This document shows, piece by piece, positions 1-8,140 of a stretch of DNA of 64,000 bases; the first letter of the stretch is position 1, and every line of letters begins with the position of its first letter. The notes under the pieces were generated by a model that made no database searches, was not told the DNA's origin, and saw only the letters and a list, made by a program, of their open reading frames with translations. The stretch lies in the NCBI GenBank assembly GCA_016183425.1, contig JACPEP010000017.1:1-64000 (forward strand). Direction: 5' to 3'. The stretch comes from Chloroflexota bacterium. GTDB lineage: Bacteria; Chloroflexota; Dehalococcoidia; JACPEP01. The translations under genes were made by a program, and so were the position numbers.

Positions 1-1500
1 GTTACTGTCAAGGCTTAGTCGGTCTGAATCCAGGGACGGAACGGGTATGGGCCATGCGGCGCAAGGCAAGGGCCCAAGGGCGGTTGTGATGGGGGCCTTG
101 TAGAGCTGGCAGATTCACGTTCAGCCAGGCCCCCGGGTCATGTTGGTCATTAGTGGGCTTTGGGGAAGGCGCTGGCCCCTGGACCACAGCCGGCCGCCGC
201 GGCTGTGACGTGTCTCGCCAGGAAGGGATATCGCCTTCGTGCTGCATCTGGATCAGCCGGGCCATTCTCTGGGCGCCCCGGATGGTCCAGCTCATGCCTC
301 GCTTCTTCATCCGACTGGCCACCAACTTGTCCACATTGCCCTCAATGGCACCCATGCCTCGCAGACCGGCTATACCCAGCTTTACTCGGTAGTCCACGAG
401 ACCGCCAGCGTTCTCCAATATGTAGGCCCTCAGCTCAGCTATCCTTTGGGCCCGCTCTCCACTGGCCTGGGCTTGGTCTTGGAGGAGTAACCGGTCCACC
501 AGGGACACATCCCCCCTGACGCATGCCCGGTAGACCTCTTGGGCAAGACCCTGATCGGCCCCCAGGCCGCGCAACAAGGCCCGGCGCAGATGGAAGCGGT
601 CTAGTTGATACACCCCCCCTATCAACTCGGCGCCTTGCTTGACCCAGGGGGCGCCATCACCACCCACTACCACCTGCCCTACCTTGGCCAGGTCGTATTC
701 CTTTGCTAACCGCAGAGAAAAGCCTTCCCAGAACCCCTCGCCGCCCATGATCCCCATGTACACCGTCTTTTGCTTCAGGCGGTGGCGCTGGCCCACCGCC
801 TCCCACCCCTCATAGGCGATCCCCACCTTTACCTCTGCCCGTCTTGCCTTTTCTCTCTGCAAGGCCACACTGACCCCATCCCCCTCCACGAGCAGCAGGG
901 GCACCTCCCGTTTGCCAACCTCAGGCGCTTTCCCTTGCTCAAAGACCTCCTCCACCTCCTCTTCTTCTCTGGCCAGAGCAGGCCCCGTCACCCTGGCTAC
1001 CTGCCGGTGTATCGTGGTGTGCGACACGCCGTCAGGTATTAACTTGCGTAGCAGTTGCTCACACTTGCCAAAGGGCAGGTAGCTCCCTAATAGCGCGCTC
1101 AACTCCCGCACCTGGGGACTCAGCGGACTCCTCTTGTCCAGGCCAAGGGCCTCGTCCAACAGGAATCGCCTTTTACCTTCCTTGTCCCGATACAGCCGCC
1201 GCCTCACCACTACATCCCCAAACAGCGTAACCACCCGCCGCTGCCGGAACCCCTCCACCTCCATCCCGGCTCCCCGCCCCCCCATGAGATCGTCGTCTCC
1301 TTCTTCAACAGCGCCCGCGCCATCTCCCCCGCCTGCTGACGCACCCAGTCAAGAATCTCCTTCTCCCAGTCACCCCCCTTGAGGTCCATCGCCAGTTCCT
1401 CTATGCTTTCCATGAGAGACCTCCTTTCTATCCGGTCCTGTCCTTGAACCTGGATTCTAAGGGGTCTCTCGTCTCTTTGCCACCCCCGACCGACGCAAAT
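1..1500 (-). mobile_element. ISLre2-type insertion sequence, one end cut by the window edge
   Basis: The transposase gene occupies almost all of this stretch and its stop codon lies only 8 bases from the window start, so the downstream terminal repeat of the element is outside the window. The upstream end should lie between the transposase start (1413) and the tandem repeats that begin at 1513. I could not identify a terminal inverted repeat or a target duplication, so the right boundary given is approximate. No passenger gene is visible. Confidence 0.5.
8..1413 (-). pseudogene. ISLre2-family (UPF0236) transposase split by a -1 frameshift in a G7 run
   Basis: DDE-type transposase of the ISLre2/UPF0236 family, which moves its own insertion sequence. 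An intact start lies at 1413 behind a strong AAAGGAGGT ribosome site and gives MESIEELAMDLKGGDWEKEI, but this frame meets a run of seven G residues near 1278-1284. The remaining 420 or so residues are in the -1 frame and run to the stop at 8. Joined, the protein would be about 463 residues, the usual family size. The body carries the expected acidic residues: VEGDG, then VGGDGAPW, then a Glu in AIEGNVDK followed by a conserved basic stretch. The frame break could be a recent homopolymer indel, a sequencing error or slippage translation. I call it a pseudogene because ISLre2 elements normally use a single frame. Confidence 0.75.
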
Positions 1501-1512
1501 GTTACAGTAACA

Positions 1513-1718
1513 GTTACACCCGAAAATAGCGGTAGGCCCCTGTAGGGCAGGTTTCCCAACCTGCCAGGCTGTGTAGGTCGGGTTAGGAAACCCGACCTCC
1601 TTGTCCAGTACCGAAGTTACACCCGAAAGTAGCGATAGGCTCCTGTAGGGCAGGTTTCCCAACCTGTCAGGCTGTGTAGGTCGGGTTAGGAAACCCGACC
1701 TATTTGTCCAGCACCGAA
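1513..1718. repeat. Two tandem 103-bp hairpin-bearing repeat units
   Basis: Unit 1 (1513-1615) and unit 2 (1616-1718) match at about 96 of 103 positions, and a third copy begins at 1719 but breaks off after GTTACAC. Each unit holds two inverted repeats: a CAGGTT/AACCTG stem (1548-1565 in unit 1) and a 10-bp stem AGGTCGGGTT/AACCCGACCT with a 4-base loop (1575-1598 and 1678-1701). It lies between the transposase and the 3' end of the MFS gene. It looks like a dispersed intergenic palindromic repeat that has amplified in tandem. Only two units are present and they lack spacers, so it is not a CRISPR array. Confidence 0.85.
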
Positions 1719-1744
1719 GTTACACGGGCGCCCTACTATCTGCC

Positions 1745-3010
1745 TCAATCCATTTTCCAAAGCTGTGGCCCTTGTTTCCGGGCAATGCCGGTGAGGATGA
1801 TGCTGGTACCGCACATGAGGCTCAGGGCCAGGGGTGCCCCTATGCCTTGGGCCAGTAAGCCCGCGGACAGGTTGGCGAAAGGGCTGATACCTTGAACCAG
1901 TACGTAGGCCCCCATGACGCGGCCGTGGTACTCTTTGGGCGAGTGGGTGATAAGAAGAGTATTCAGTGTCGCCGTAAAAGAGGTCATGGCCATGCCGTGG
2001 CCGACCAGCATGGGCAGGGACAAAGCCAGCCACGGTGAACGTGAGAATATAGCCAGCAAAAGGCCACTAGCCAGAACGGCGAGCAGATTGATTTTCCCTT
2101 TGCCCTTAAAGTTCCTCAACGAGGCCAGGCCCAAGGCTCCCACCACGGCACCTATCCCTGGGGCTGAGGTAAGTATTCCCAGCCCCCAGGCCCCTACCTC
2201 TAGCACCTGGTCGGCGAAGATGGGAAGCAGAGTCATGTAGGGCCAGATGAAAGCCACCGGCACTAAACCGAAGACCAGCAAGGATAGAACGGGGCGGTTG
2301 TGGCCGATGTGTCGAAAGCCGTCCACTACGGAGAAGGCAATGGAGACGCGGCGGCCGGAGGTGGGGGGCAGCTTCATGAGGGCCGTGGTAGCTACCCCCA
2401 GGGCAAAAATAAGGCCTTCAATGGTAAACACGCCGCCGGTGCCGATGATGCCCACCAAGGCGCCCGCCAGGCCGGGCGCAAAGACGCGAGTGATGTTATT
2501 GGCCATCTGATTCAGAGACATGGCGTTTAAGGTCTGCCCTTCCTCAACTACGTAGGGCACCAGGCTGGTGCGGATGGGCTGCTGAAAGATCATTGCCGAA
2601 CCGGTGACAAAGGCAAAAAGGTAGACATGCCATGCCTGCACCTGGCCGGTGAGGATAAGGACCGCCAAAACTAAGGGAGCTAAAACGTTGGCCATCTGAC
2701 AGATGCCCAGGAGACGGCGCTTATCCAGGCGATCCAGAGCCACCCCTAGCGGAACGGCCCATAGCAGGATAGGGATTGCCCGAGCAAAACTCACCAGGCC
2801 CAACTGGGCAGGGGAATGGGTCAGCTCCCAAATAAGCCAGCTACGAGCAATCTGCTCCATCCAGTCGGCGGCCGATGTGCACACCTGCCCCAACAGCAGC
2901 CACTTGAAATCAGCGGCAGAAAGGGTATCCCAAAGGGCGAGCCTTCTCTGATAACTGACAACACTCGCAGATGATGGGTCTTCCGCCATAGCGGACTCGT
3001 CTTGTTTCAT
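1745..3010 (-). CDS. MFS transporter (MFS_3/EntS-like exporter)
   Basis: Predicted 421-residue inner-membrane exporter of the major facilitator superfamily with about twelve hydrophobic segments, the usual length. The N-terminal part has FKWLLLGQVCTSAADWMEQI followed by a run ending PLGVALDRLDKRR, the loop 2-3 signature form found in the MFS_3 group (enterobactin exporter EntS and related drug exporters). The C-terminal half has a second loop-like motif, GRVMGAYVLVQGISPFANL. The start MKQDESAM at 3010 is chosen because the frame stays open upstream only antisense to the next gene; a second ATG at 2989 is possible. No clear ribosome site is seen for either. It diverges from the prpF-like gene. 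The substrate cannot be read from sequence. Confidence 0.85.
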   Translation of the reverse strand: MKQDESAMAEDPSSASVVSYQRRLALWDTLSAADFKWLLLGQVCTSAADWMEQIARSWLIWELTHSPAQLGLVSFARAIPILLWAVPLGVALDRLDKRRLLGICQMANVLAPLVLAVLILTGQVQAWHVYLFAFVTGSAMIFQQPIRTSLVPYVVEEGQTLNAMSLNQMANNITRVFAPGLAGALVGIIGTGGVFTIEGLIFALGVATTALMKLPPTSGRRVSIAFSVVDGFRHIGHNRPVLSLLVFGLVPVAFIWPYMTLLPIFADQVLEVGAWGLGILTSAPGIGAVVGALGLASLRNFKGKGKINLLAVLASGLLLAIFSRSPWLALSLPMLVGHGMAMTSFTATLNTLLITHSPKEYHGRVMGAYVLVQGISPFANLSAGLLAQGIGAPLALSLMCGTSIILTGIARKQGPQLWKMD

Positions 3011-3199
3011 CTTTCTCGCTGTAGACAGAAGCGGTCTTGCCCCCTTTATACCACATAATGCTCTCTTTGGCACTCTTATGGCCAAGCCGAAAGAGGAAGC
3101 AGTGCTGGCGGCATTGTATTGACAGTCCTTGGCCCAGGGGAGTACGGTATTATGGGCTTCAAACAGGGGGGACTGGAGGTCAAAAGGAAGGGACGACAA

Positions 3200-4363
3200 A
3201 TGTACGGAGATCAGGAACGCATTCGCTGTGTTTTCATGAGGGGCGGCACCAGTCGGGGCGCCTTTCTTTTGGAAAACGACCTGCCCCGGGACCCCCTTAT
3301 TCGGGATCAGGTGATCCTGGCCATCTACGGCAGCCCTGATCCTCGTCAGATAAACGGCATCGGGGGGCGGGATTCCCTCACCAGCAAGGTGGCCATCGTT
3401 GGCCCTTCCTCCCGACCCGACGCCGATGTGGACTACACCTTCGGCCAGGTGCGAGTAAACGAGCCGGTCATCGACTACACCGGCGCTTGTGGTAACATGG
3501 CGGCGGGCATCGGCCCCTTCGCCATTGACGAGGGGTTGGTGCGTGCCGTGGAGCCGGTTACCCAGGTGCGTATCTATCATACCAACATCGATACCGTGAT
3601 CACCGCCCAGGTGCCGGTGAGGGACGGTCGGGCAGTGGTGATGGGGGATTGCGCCATCGACGGGGTTCCCGGGACGGGGGCCAGAATCATGCTGGACTTC
3701 GGCGATTGCAGCGGCTCGGTAACGGGGAAGCTCCTCCCCACTGGCCATCCCCGAGACCAGGTTCAGGTGGACGGCCTCTCCCTGACCGTATCCCTGGTGG
3801 ACGCCGCCAATCCCGCCATCTTCGTCAGAGCCCGGGATGTCGGTCTCAAAGGCACGGAGACGCCCGCTCAGATAAACAATAATCGTGAGATCCTGGATAT
3901 CCTGGAGAAGATAAGGAGCCTGGCGGCGGAGATGCTGGGCTTTGTGGCCGACCGGCGGGACGCCACCCGCCTCAGCCCGGCCATCCCCAAGATAGCCTTC
4001 GTCTCGCCGCCTCAGGACTACACCTCTACCGACGGCCGGGCCATATCCCGCCATCAGGTGAATCTGGTATCGCGCATCATGTCCATGCAAACAGCGCACA
4101 GCGCCTACGCCGTCACCGGCGGCATCTGCACCGCAGTGGCGGCTCGTCTTCCGGGCACCGTGGTCAACGACGTCTTCATCTCAGGAGAGCTGGAGAGCCT
4201 GGTATCCTTAGGGCACCCCGCCGGGTTCATCACTTTCGACATCTCCCTGGAGCCCGACGGGAAGGGCTACCAGCTTAAGCGGGCGGCCATCCAGAGAACG
4301 GCGCGGCGCATCATGGACGGCTTCGCCTACGTGCCTAAGGACCGGTTTCTGGCCTCTGTCTAA
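3200..4363 (+). CDS. PrpF-family isomerase (2-methylaconitate / 4-oxalomesaconate type)
   Basis: A 387-residue cytosolic enzyme of the PrpF family (diaminopimelate-epimerase fold), which moves a double bond in tricarboxylic or oxo-dicarboxylic acids: 2-methylaconitate cis-trans isomerase, 4-oxalomesaconate tautomerase and methylitaconate isomerase. The opening VFMRGGTSRGAFL is the family signature. The first active-site cysteine is in YTGACGNMAAGIG, and a second conserved Cys is in TGGICTAVAAR. The ATG at 3200 is chosen because it follows AAGGAAGGG at good spacing; the frame is open from 3119 but that extension does not resemble the family. It stands alone with no methylcitrate-cycle genes beside it, so the exact substrate is undetermined. 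A hairpin (GCCATC/GATGGC, 4388-4403) follows but lacks a T tract. Confidence 0.88.
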   Translation: MYGDQERIRCVFMRGGTSRGAFLLENDLPRDPLIRDQVILAIYGSPDPRQINGIGGRDSLTSKVAIVGPSSRPDADVDYTFGQVRVNEPVIDYTGACGNMAAGIGPFAIDEGLVRAVEPVTQVRIYHTNIDTVITAQVPVRDGRAVVMGDCAIDGVPGTGARIMLDFGDCSGSVTGKLLPTGHPRDQVQVDGLSLTVSLVDAANPAIFVRARDVGLKGTETPAQINNNREILDILEKIRSLAAEMLGFVADRRDATRLSPAIPKIAFVSPPQDYTSTDGRAISRHQVNLVSRIMSMQTAHSAYAVTGGICTAVAARLPGTVVNDVFISGELESLVSLGHPAGFITFDISLEPDGKGYQLKRAAIQRTARRIMDGFAYVPKDRFLASV

Positions 4364-4491
4364 CGGGATACCCTATGCTTAAGCCTGGCCATCTACTGAT
4401 GGCTTGAGCCACCCGGTATTGGAGACGTTTTTCAGAACTTCGTAAAGACGAATGCAATGTTCAAGACGTTCCTTGCCCGAGTTCGAAAGGC

Positions 4492-4680
4492 CTAAGTCGG
4501 TGGCTTCTGGAGGTCCTGCTGGAAATTCTTTCTGGTAAATGACTCAGCTTCTGACTTCCCGCCAGTAAGAACGGCAAGATCATAACTGTAGATAATACGT
4601 CCCTTAATCTGACCGATCCAACCGGCTGTATTCGCACCACTATTTTGTAGAGGCAACTCGCCTTTTTTAATCATGACCAC
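4492..4680 (-). CDS. Small hypothetical protein overlapping the proteasome-fold gene
   Basis: A 62-residue ORF of unknown function. It starts with GTG at 4680 (or the ATG two codons later, 4674) and overlaps the last 10 bases of the upstream gene. The GGGAGAGGAG just ahead can serve as its ribosome site, which is typical of translational coupling. The product is hydrophilic, with several Lys and Gln residues and no signal peptide, membrane segment or cysteine. The overlap and the low-GC composition shared with its neighbour argue that it is real, but I recognise no family. Confidence 0.5.
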   Translation of the reverse strand: MVMIKKGELPLQNSGANTAGWIGQIKGRIIYSYDLAVLTGGKSEAESFTRKNFQQDLQKPPT

Positions 4681-5495
4681 ATCTCCTCTCCCGTTATCTT
4701 TTTCTTCTGGATCTCCGTAAAACCATCAGTTGGGGTTATAACGGCGACATCGATAGCGCCTCCTACCCCTCTTACGTCCATTACCCAGTGCTGCATGACT
4801 ATTGTTGTTCTAATGAGAAAAATTGCGAGATCTACGCAATCCTGAAGGGGAAGAAAGGCAAACGGTACACGAGCTTGGAGTTGGCTCTGCAAGCGCTGAC
4901 GCAGTTCATCTCGCTTTTGATCGTCAAGATTCAAGAAGTCTTTGACCAGTTCGGGCAGATTACCGTCAAATCCCGCAATAAGCCTATCTGCAAATTCTTT
5001 CTGGCCGCCCCAGACCAGGCCAAATTCCCCTGGCCCGGCATGCCATTCATTAGGAGTCGGTCGCGAGGGGATGAACACCTCGAATACCCTTCCGTAGGGT
5101 GCTCTGTCGTCATAGCCGCCCACCAGGAACACCATATCTTTGCCTGGCGCGGTTGGCATATTCTGTGCTTGCCACTTCAGGAGGAAGAATTGCGAGAGTC
5201 GATTGGCGAACTCTTGGACGCTGAGCCTGTCAACACCTTCTAGCTCTTTTTCCAACTCAGGCATGTAACTATGTGCCGTTCGCGGCTCAGTCAAGCCGAT
5301 GGCACCAGTCCCATAGGTCACGGCTCCGATATAATCTTGCCCCTTGACCCTGAGCAACTTTGTTGCATTATCGTACGTAGAGGGCAGAAGTAAGGGCGGC
5401 TGATTGGGCACCTGTAATTGCATAGTCAACGTTACCCTACTGTCCGCCGCCAGGACAATCCCCTCCGGTCCTTTGAAAGCAATACCCAAGGACAT
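4671..5495 (-). CDS. Proteasome-fold (Ntn-hydrolase-like) protein lacking an obvious Thr1
   Basis: A 274-residue protein whose N-terminal third matches 20S proteasome subunits: MSLGIAFKGPEGIVLAADSR corresponds to the first beta strands and the conserved Asp17 region. A later NATKLLRVKGQDYIGAVTYG corresponds to the Lys33 strand with its following Gly-rich turn. The catalytic Thr1 of true beta subunits is not present. The protein starts two residues short of it, leaving Ser2 after Met removal as the only N-terminal nucleophile candidate. The ATG at 5495 follows GGGAGGT at good spacing; the frame extends upstream to 5591 but without support. There is no Pup, Mpa or HslU partner nearby. The central region (about residues 90-240) carries a family-specific insertion. 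Its GC content is visibly lower than that of neighbouring genes. It could be a non-catalytic subunit, a Ser-type hydrolase, or a homo-oligomer like Anbu. Confidence 0.65.
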   Translation of the reverse strand: MSLGIAFKGPEGIVLAADSRVTLTMQLQVPNQPPLLLPSTYDNATKLLRVKGQDYIGAVTYGTGAIGLTEPRTAHSYMPELEKELEGVDRLSVQEFANRLSQFFLLKWQAQNMPTAPGKDMVFLVGGYDDRAPYGRVFEVFIPSRPTPNEWHAGPGEFGLVWGGQKEFADRLIAGFDGNLPELVKDFLNLDDQKRDELRQRLQSQLQARVPFAFLPLQDCVDLAIFLIRTTIVMQHWVMDVRGVGGAIDVAVITPTDGFTEIQKKKITGEEMWS

Positions 5496-5594
5496 TGAAC
5501 GCACCTCCCGCCTCTTTGTGGGGTTCTTTATTATAGCATCTAACAGGATACCATGCACTTCCTTCACGTACCCTGAAGGGATGCTTGCCAATTA

Positions 5595-6341
5595 TTATAA
5601 TAGCGGAAAGGCGGCCTGGGCCTTGCGGGCGTAGTAGGGCCAGCGCTTCTCCGCCCACCCCGGCTGATAGGCCCTCTGGTACATCCGTTGCATAACGGGT
5701 AGGGGGATGAGCCTCAGAGAGCCGCCCGGCTCCGCCAGGACCTGAAGCTTGATGGCCTTCTCCAGGTAGAGAGCGGTGAGACAGGCCTCCTCCACGCTCT
5801 CCCCCACCGCCAGCAGGCCGTGGTTGGTCATGAGGAGGGCTCGCTTGTCCCCCAGACACTGGGTCGTCGCCTGACCCATCTCCGGGGTGGTGATGACCTC
5901 CGCCGTGTCGTCGAAGCGGGGAACGCCGTGGAGGAAGAGGACGCCCTCCTGACAGAGGGGCACGAAGGCCTTGCTCTGGGTGCTGAGGATGGTGGTGTAA
6001 GGGGGGTGGAGGTGAACGATGCTGCGCACCTGGGGGCGGGTGCGGTAGACCTCCAAGTGCAGCGGCGCCTCCCCCGGCACAGTATAATGGCCCTCTTTCT
6101 TGACGCCGTCCAGGGTCACCCTCACCATGTCCTTCTCAGTCATCTCCTCGAAGCCTACCTCTGTGGGCTTGATGAGTACCTCTTGCCCCGAGGGAAGGAG
6201 ATAGCTGATGTGGCCCAGAGGGCCGTCAGCCAGGCTCTCAGTGGCGATGACGCGGCAGGCCAGAGTCAGCTTCTCTTTAAGCTCTGTTAGCTCTTTAGGC
6301 AAGGGAATCTCCTTTCTCCCCGCCGCGGCGGGGACGTGCAA
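5595..6341 (-). CDS. Class II aldolase/adducin family protein
   Basis: A 248-residue Zn-dependent class II aldolase-fold enzyme, the family of L-fuculose-phosphate aldolase, ribulose-phosphate 4-epimerase and methylthioribulose-phosphate dehydratase. Zinc ligands are visible as the HxH in VHLHPPYTTIL and the later His in LLMTNHGLLAVG, and a glycine-rich GPLGHIS phosphate loop lies near residue 42. The start is unclear. TTG at 6341 follows AAAGGAG, but a second TTG at 6302, giving LPKELTELKEKLTLACR, is also preceded by AAAGGAG and fits family N-termini better. A 15-bp palindrome lies just upstream. The sugar substrate cannot be assigned. Confidence 0.85.
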   Translation of the reverse strand: MHVPAAAGRKEIPLPKELTELKEKLTLACRVIATESLADGPLGHISYLLPSGQEVLIKPTEVGFEEMTEKDMVRVTLDGVKKEGHYTVPGEAPLHLEVYRTRPQVRSIVHLHPPYTTILSTQSKAFVPLCQEGVLFLHGVPRFDDTAEVITTPEMGQATTQCLGDKRALLMTNHGLLAVGESVEEACLTALYLEKAIKLQVLAEPGGSLRLIPLPVMQRMYQRAYQPGWAEKRWPYYARKAQAAFPLL

Positions 6342-6362
6342 CGACTCTCCTTTAACAGGTCT

Positions 6363-6377
6363 CTGTTATTATAACAG
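6363..6377. promoter_or_regulatory. 15-bp perfect palindrome overlapping a TATAAT, upstream of the aldolase
   Basis: CTGTTAT-T-ATAACAG is a perfect 7+1+7 inverted repeat 21 bases upstream of the TTG at 6341. It contains TATAAT on the minus strand (complement of 6368-6373), so a bound dimeric repressor would cover the -10 element. No good -35 hexamer is visible 16-18 bases further upstream. I interpret it as an operator-promoter for the aldolase gene. Confidence 0.45.
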
Positions 6378-6518
6378 CGACGGTGGGCTTGCAGAGTTGA
6401 TAAATAGTCTTTCCCCCATTTTGTCCCTTAGCTGGGCTCCCCCAAAATTGCCGGGCGCCCTTTCCCCTGATTCTGAACCTGGTTATCGGGGAAATATACC
6501 TTTAGATATACAACCCTA

Positions 6519-6546
6519 TTGACATCCCCGGATTTGTGATTATAAT
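6519..6546 (+). promoter_or_regulatory. Near-consensus sigma-70 promoter for the cytochrome gene
   Basis: TTGACA (6519-6524) and TATAAT (6541-6546) are separated by 16 bases and both hexamers are perfect. Transcription would start near 6553. The first plausible gene on this strand starts at 6844, so the transcript would carry a leader of about 290 bases. Confidence 0.75.
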
Positions 6547-6552
6547 AACTTG

Positions 6553-6843
6553 ATAGCATTTTGTGATTTAAATAGCATAGTAGGAGAGCATCGGTATACT
6601 ACAAAGAGAGGAGGCTTGACCCCAGGTTATTTGTATATACCCAGCAGTTTTCAGGGGCCTTCTACCAATGGTGGGGTGTAGAAAACGGAAGGGGGAGGAT
6701 GTTCCAAAGAAAGTAGGGGGTGACCCGTTTACCGTTGTGGGGTCCTCCACGAGGGCCCATACCGACGGTGGAGGACATTCGGTCTCGTGGCAGCCTCAGC
6801 GTTTGACCGCCTGGTAATGGGATGGATAGCAAAGGAGAAATTG
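6553..6843 (+). other. Long 5' leader with inverted repeats, no gene seen
   Basis: This stretch lies between the strong promoter and the cytochrome start. It holds a perfect 9-bp stem GTCCTCCAC (6742-6750) / GTGGAGGAC (6768-6776) with a 17-base loop, and upstream a TTCTAC/GTAGAA stem with flanking GTTTT/AAAAC. No ORF with a ribosome site is seen. I do not recognise a known riboswitch class. It may be a regulatory leader or simply untranslated sequence. Confidence 0.4.
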
Positions 6844-7857
6844 ATGAAAAGGATGTTAATCGCGGTCCCGATTTTGGGTGGGATGGCACTGGTGTTCCTC
6901 TTGTTTTTGATGGCCCCGTCGGTCAACAGCGCGCCAATCGGCACGGCTGCGGCGGGCAAGGCCTTCTGGGGCAAGTTCACGTCCTTGTGGTGCCTCAGTT
7001 GCCATGGGGTCAACGCTGAGGGGGCTTATGGGCCGGATCTGGCGGGGCGTGGCCTCAGCTTTGAACAGGCCTCGCGAGCGATTCGCAAGCCGTGGGGTGT
7101 GATGCCCGCCTATACGACGCAGCAAGTGAGCGACCAGGACATCGCCGACATGGTGGCGTACTTCAACAGCCTGCCTAAAGTAGCCGAGCCCGGCCCCTGG
7201 CGGACGACGGTTCCGGCGGGAGCGCCCCTGGGCCAGCGGCTTCTCATCGAGACCGCCGGCTGTGGGCAGTGCCACGGCGATGTGCTGGGTAGCCCGCGCC
7301 GAGCGGCCGGAGGGGAGGGAGCCGACTTCGCCTGGTTTGAGGAGCTGGTCTATGAGCACACCAGCGAGTTCCCCACCGGGCGCATGGGCAACTTCTCGAA
7401 AGCTCGTCTCACCGAGGAGACTTTGAGAGCCATCTGGAATTATATTAGCCAGGAGCTAGGTCTGCGAGTGCCTACGGCCACGACGTTGAAGGCCACGGCG
7501 GCTTCCGATGGCACGGTCACCTATGCCCTGACCCTTAAGAACAACGGAATAGCGGGGAAGGGGCTGGCAATGGGCAATATCTACATCTCTATGCTCGTTC
7601 CGGCCGACTCTTCCGTGGTCAGCGCCAGTACCTTCGGCTATCAGGGCGTTCAGCGTTTTGCGCCAACGGGCGCTGACATCGCTGTCTGGCTGGCGCCGCG
7701 TCTGGCTGCTCAAGAGACGCTTACCTATACCCTGACGGTCAAGGGCACCGGGGCGTCGGCGGGCTCCAACGCTTTCGTGCGCTGGCTGAGCCCTACCCGT
7801 TTTGTGACACCCGGGGTTGCTGGCGAGTTTATCGAGATAGCCCGTGTCCGGCCCTAA
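6844..7857 (+). CDS. Di-heme c-type cytochrome with C-terminal beta-domain
   Basis: A 337-residue exported electron carrier. An N-terminal hydrophobic segment (LIAVPILGGMALVFLLFLMA) serves as signal or anchor. Two heme c attachment sites follow: WCLSCH near residue 46 and CGQCH near residue 140, with probable axial Met residues after each (for example GVMPAYTTQQVSDQDIADMV). This is the arrangement of tandem cytochrome c class I domains. The last 120 or so residues form a DUF11/CARDB-like beta-sandwich (TVTYALTLKNNGIAGKG ... TLTYTLTVKGTG). The start at 6844 is chosen because AAAGGAG precedes it, although the frame is open from 6787. With the lipoprotein cytochrome downstream it probably works in extracytoplasmic electron transfer. 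Confidence 0.85.
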   Translation: MKRMLIAVPILGGMALVFLLFLMAPSVNSAPIGTAAAGKAFWGKFTSLWCLSCHGVNAEGAYGPDLAGRGLSFEQASRAIRKPWGVMPAYTTQQVSDQDIADMVAYFNSLPKVAEPGPWRTTVPAGAPLGQRLLIETAGCGQCHGDVLGSPRRAAGGEGADFAWFEELVYEHTSEFPTGRMGNFSKARLTEETLRAIWNYISQELGLRVPTATTLKATAASDGTVTYALTLKNNGIAGKGLAMGNIYISMLVPADSSVVSASTFGYQGVQRFAPTGADIAVWLAPRLAAQETLTYTLTVKGTGASAGSNAFVRWLSPTRFVTPGVAGEFIEIARVRP

Positions 7858-7931
7858 GGGGGAGGGGATGTTTCGTTCCTTAGCCGAGGTAAAGGATAGG
7901 GCTATCGTTACCTCATAAAAAGATGGATGGC

Positions 7932-8007
7932 CTGGGACGGGTGGCTTTATTGGGCGTGAAGCTGGAGAATGACCTCCAGGGCATTCCCAAGACAGCACCC
8001 GTCCCAG
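7932..8007. other. Extended imperfect hairpin downstream of the cytochrome
   Basis: A 12-bp outer stem CTGGGACGGGTG (7932-7943) / CACCCGTCCCAG (7996-8007) encloses a partial middle stem (TTGGG..TG / CA..CCCAA) and an inner 6-bp stem CTGGAG/CTCCAG. This gives one long interrupted hairpin of 76 bases. It is followed by TATTTTGT rather than a clean T tract. It could be a terminator, a structured RNA or a degenerate palindromic element. Confidence 0.5.
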
Positions 8008-8058
8008 TATTTTGTCCAGTACTTGCTTGCATAAATGCCTAATCGATAAGAAGAATCA

Positions 8059-8140
8059 CCTCTCCCTTGATGGGAGAGGTCCGGGTGAGGGTGAAATTGA
8101 AGCCCCCTCACCTTAATCCTCTCCCACAGAGGGGCGAGGA
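8059..8140. repeat. GC-rich intergenic hairpin repeat
   Basis: CCTCTCCC/GGGAGAGG (8059-8066 with 8072-8079) forms a hairpin and is followed by GGGTGAGG ... CCTCACC and a further CCTCTCCC. The sequence resembles dispersed palindromic intergenic repeats. Around it, 7858-8281 contains no supportable gene. Confidence 0.5.

Noticed and set aside
1513-1718. CRISPR array
   Set aside because: Only two long units, directly abutting with no spacers, and no cas genes.
3011-4099. N-terminal extension of the MFS transporter antisense to the PrpF gene
   Set aside because: The frame is open, but the extension is the reverse of a well-supported PrpF coding region and has no transporter or family similarity; the MFS family start fits 3010.
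4381-4412. Rho-independent terminator after the PrpF gene
   Set aside because: A GCCATC/GATGGC stem exists, but there is no T tract and the flanking pairs are poor.
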